16,238 nucleotides of DNA. It comes from G963674505 sp964575975. Lineage in GTDB: Bacteria; Desulfobacterota; Desulfobacteria; Desulfobacterales; SKZT01. Of this stretch, positions 15,565-16,238 are shown one piece after another (position 1 is the first letter of the stretch; each line of letters opens with the position of its first letter). The DNA lies in assembly GCA_964575975.1 (NCBI GenBank), contig CAZNTU010000120.1:1-16238 (forward strand). The letters are read 5' to 3'. The notes beneath the pieces were generated by a model. It was not told the origin of the DNA. It was given only the letters and a program-made list of their open reading frames with translations, and ran no database searches. A program made the translations under genes and the position numbers.

Positions 15565-16238
15565 ATGGACTTGTTGCTTCAAGCGGGAAGGGAAACGTTG
15601 GGCATCATGGGACGCACCCTTCCGATTGTCGGCATATCGCTGATCGCGGTGGAACTTTTGACGGCGTACGGGCTTCTTCGCAAGCTCCAGGGGATTTTCG
15701 AGCCCGTGGTGCGACTGGGACGCCTTCCGCCGGAGGCGGGGCCGGCGTTGGCCGTTTCGATCGGGTCCGCCCTGACGGCGGACACGGTGATCGCCGCGCA
15801 CTATCGTTCGGGAAGACTCGACCGAAACCAGGCGCTTTTATCCGCGCAAGCGAACACTTGGCCTAGTTACGCGACCGAAACATGTTCGTACATGTTGCCC
15901 GTGATGGTCCCGGCGTTGGGACATCCGGTCGGCTGGTTCTACCTTTCGGCGTTTCTGCTCGCGGGCGTTCTCAAAGTGGTTTTCGTCGTGTCGGCGGACC
16001 GATGGCTTTATTACTACAGGCCGCGAAACGAAACTTCGACCGTTGCCGCGGATGGAAACGAAGTTCAAATAGAGGCTCGGAATCCGCTGGAAGGATTGAG
16101 AAGAGCGACCAAGCTTTTCCTGAAAGTGTCGGCGATGCTGGCCGCGACCTCGTTTCTGATGGCTTGGGTCCATTGCGCCGGTTTGCTCGAGAAAATCGCG
16201 TTCTTGTTTTCTCCCATCATGGCCTGGATCGGCTTGAA
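15565..16238 (+). CDS. Gate-domain (nucleoside recognition) membrane protein, 3' end outside window
   Basis: The frame is open from ATG 15565 to the window edge (224 codons), with GAGGGTG at 15551-15557 upstream and an in-frame TGA before it. It is a membrane protein with hydrophobic segments near residues 13-38, 108-142 and 187-224. 'IGSALTADTVIAAHYRSGRLDRNQALLSAQANTWPSY' (residues 66-102, given here in outline) resembles the Gate/nucleoside-recognition domain of the SpmA/SpmB/YjiH type. These are thought to be transporters or channel-like proteins of mostly unknown substrate. Its place after btuB, cobN and cobO suggests a part in corrinoid handling, perhaps an inner-membrane step, but that is inference from position only. 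Confidence 0.75.
   Translation, partial: MDLLLQAGRETLGIMGRTLPIVGISLIAVELLTAYGLLRKLQGIFEPVVRLGRLPPEAGPALAVSIGSALTADTVIAAHYRSGRLDRNQALLSAQANTWPSYATETCSYMLPVMVPALGHPVGWFYLSAFLLAGVLKVVFVVSADRWLYYYRPRNETSTVAADGNEVQIEARNPLEGLRRATKLFLKVSAMLAATSFLMAWVHCAGLLEKIAFLFSPIMAWIGL

Overview
The window is GC-rich bacterial DNA and reads as an anaerobe of the Desulfobacterota (former Deltaproteobacteria). That placement is an inference. It rests on a bacterial Hdr/[NiFe]-hydrogenase operon rich in selenocysteine (Sec), a double-module HdrA, a DsrK/HdrD-like Fe-S subunit, and a cobalamin-controlled TonB-dependent receptor of a Gram-negative cell. No rRNA or tRNA gene is present to fix the taxonomy.

Region 1 (1-9450) is one plus-strand operon for an H2-linked, probably flavin-bifurcating heterodisulfide-reductase-like complex. 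The order is: the tail of a hydrogenase maturation protease; hdrA, with an in-frame helix-turn-helix domain at its N-terminus; mvhD; an HdrC-HdrB fusion; an frhB-like flavoprotein; mvhG; mvhA; and a strong hairpin terminator. Four of these genes (hdrA, mvhD, the HdrC-HdrB fusion and mvhA) carry an in-frame UGA exactly where the family has a functional Cys. Each UGA is followed by a hairpin whose loop begins 21-23 nt downstream, as expected of a bacterial SECIS. Read this way the genes are full length; read with UGA as stop, each would be broken. Two spacers inside the operon (4052-4297 and 6762-6981) hold repeat-like DNA.

Region 2 (9451-10290) contains a minus-strand Uma2-family (PD-(D/E)XK-like) gene that seems to lack its normal N-terminus, then a short spacer with a sigma70-like promoter facing right.

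Region 3 (10291-16238) is a corrinoid locus. A promoter is followed by cobalamin riboswitch 1, an intrinsic terminator, cobalamin riboswitch 2, a second intrinsic terminator, then a BtuB-type TonB-dependent receptor, a CobN-like gene about half the usual length, a cobO reduced to its P-loop start and cut by a G-rich tract, and a Gate-domain (nucleoside recognition) membrane protein that runs off the end. The receptor would import corrinoid. CobN and CobO would normally insert cobalt and adenosylate, but both look deleted here, so the locus appears to be decaying or reduced to import.

The points most worth attention are the four-selenoprotein operon, the HTH-HdrA fusion, the serial cobalamin riboswitches, and the paired deletions in cobN and cobO.
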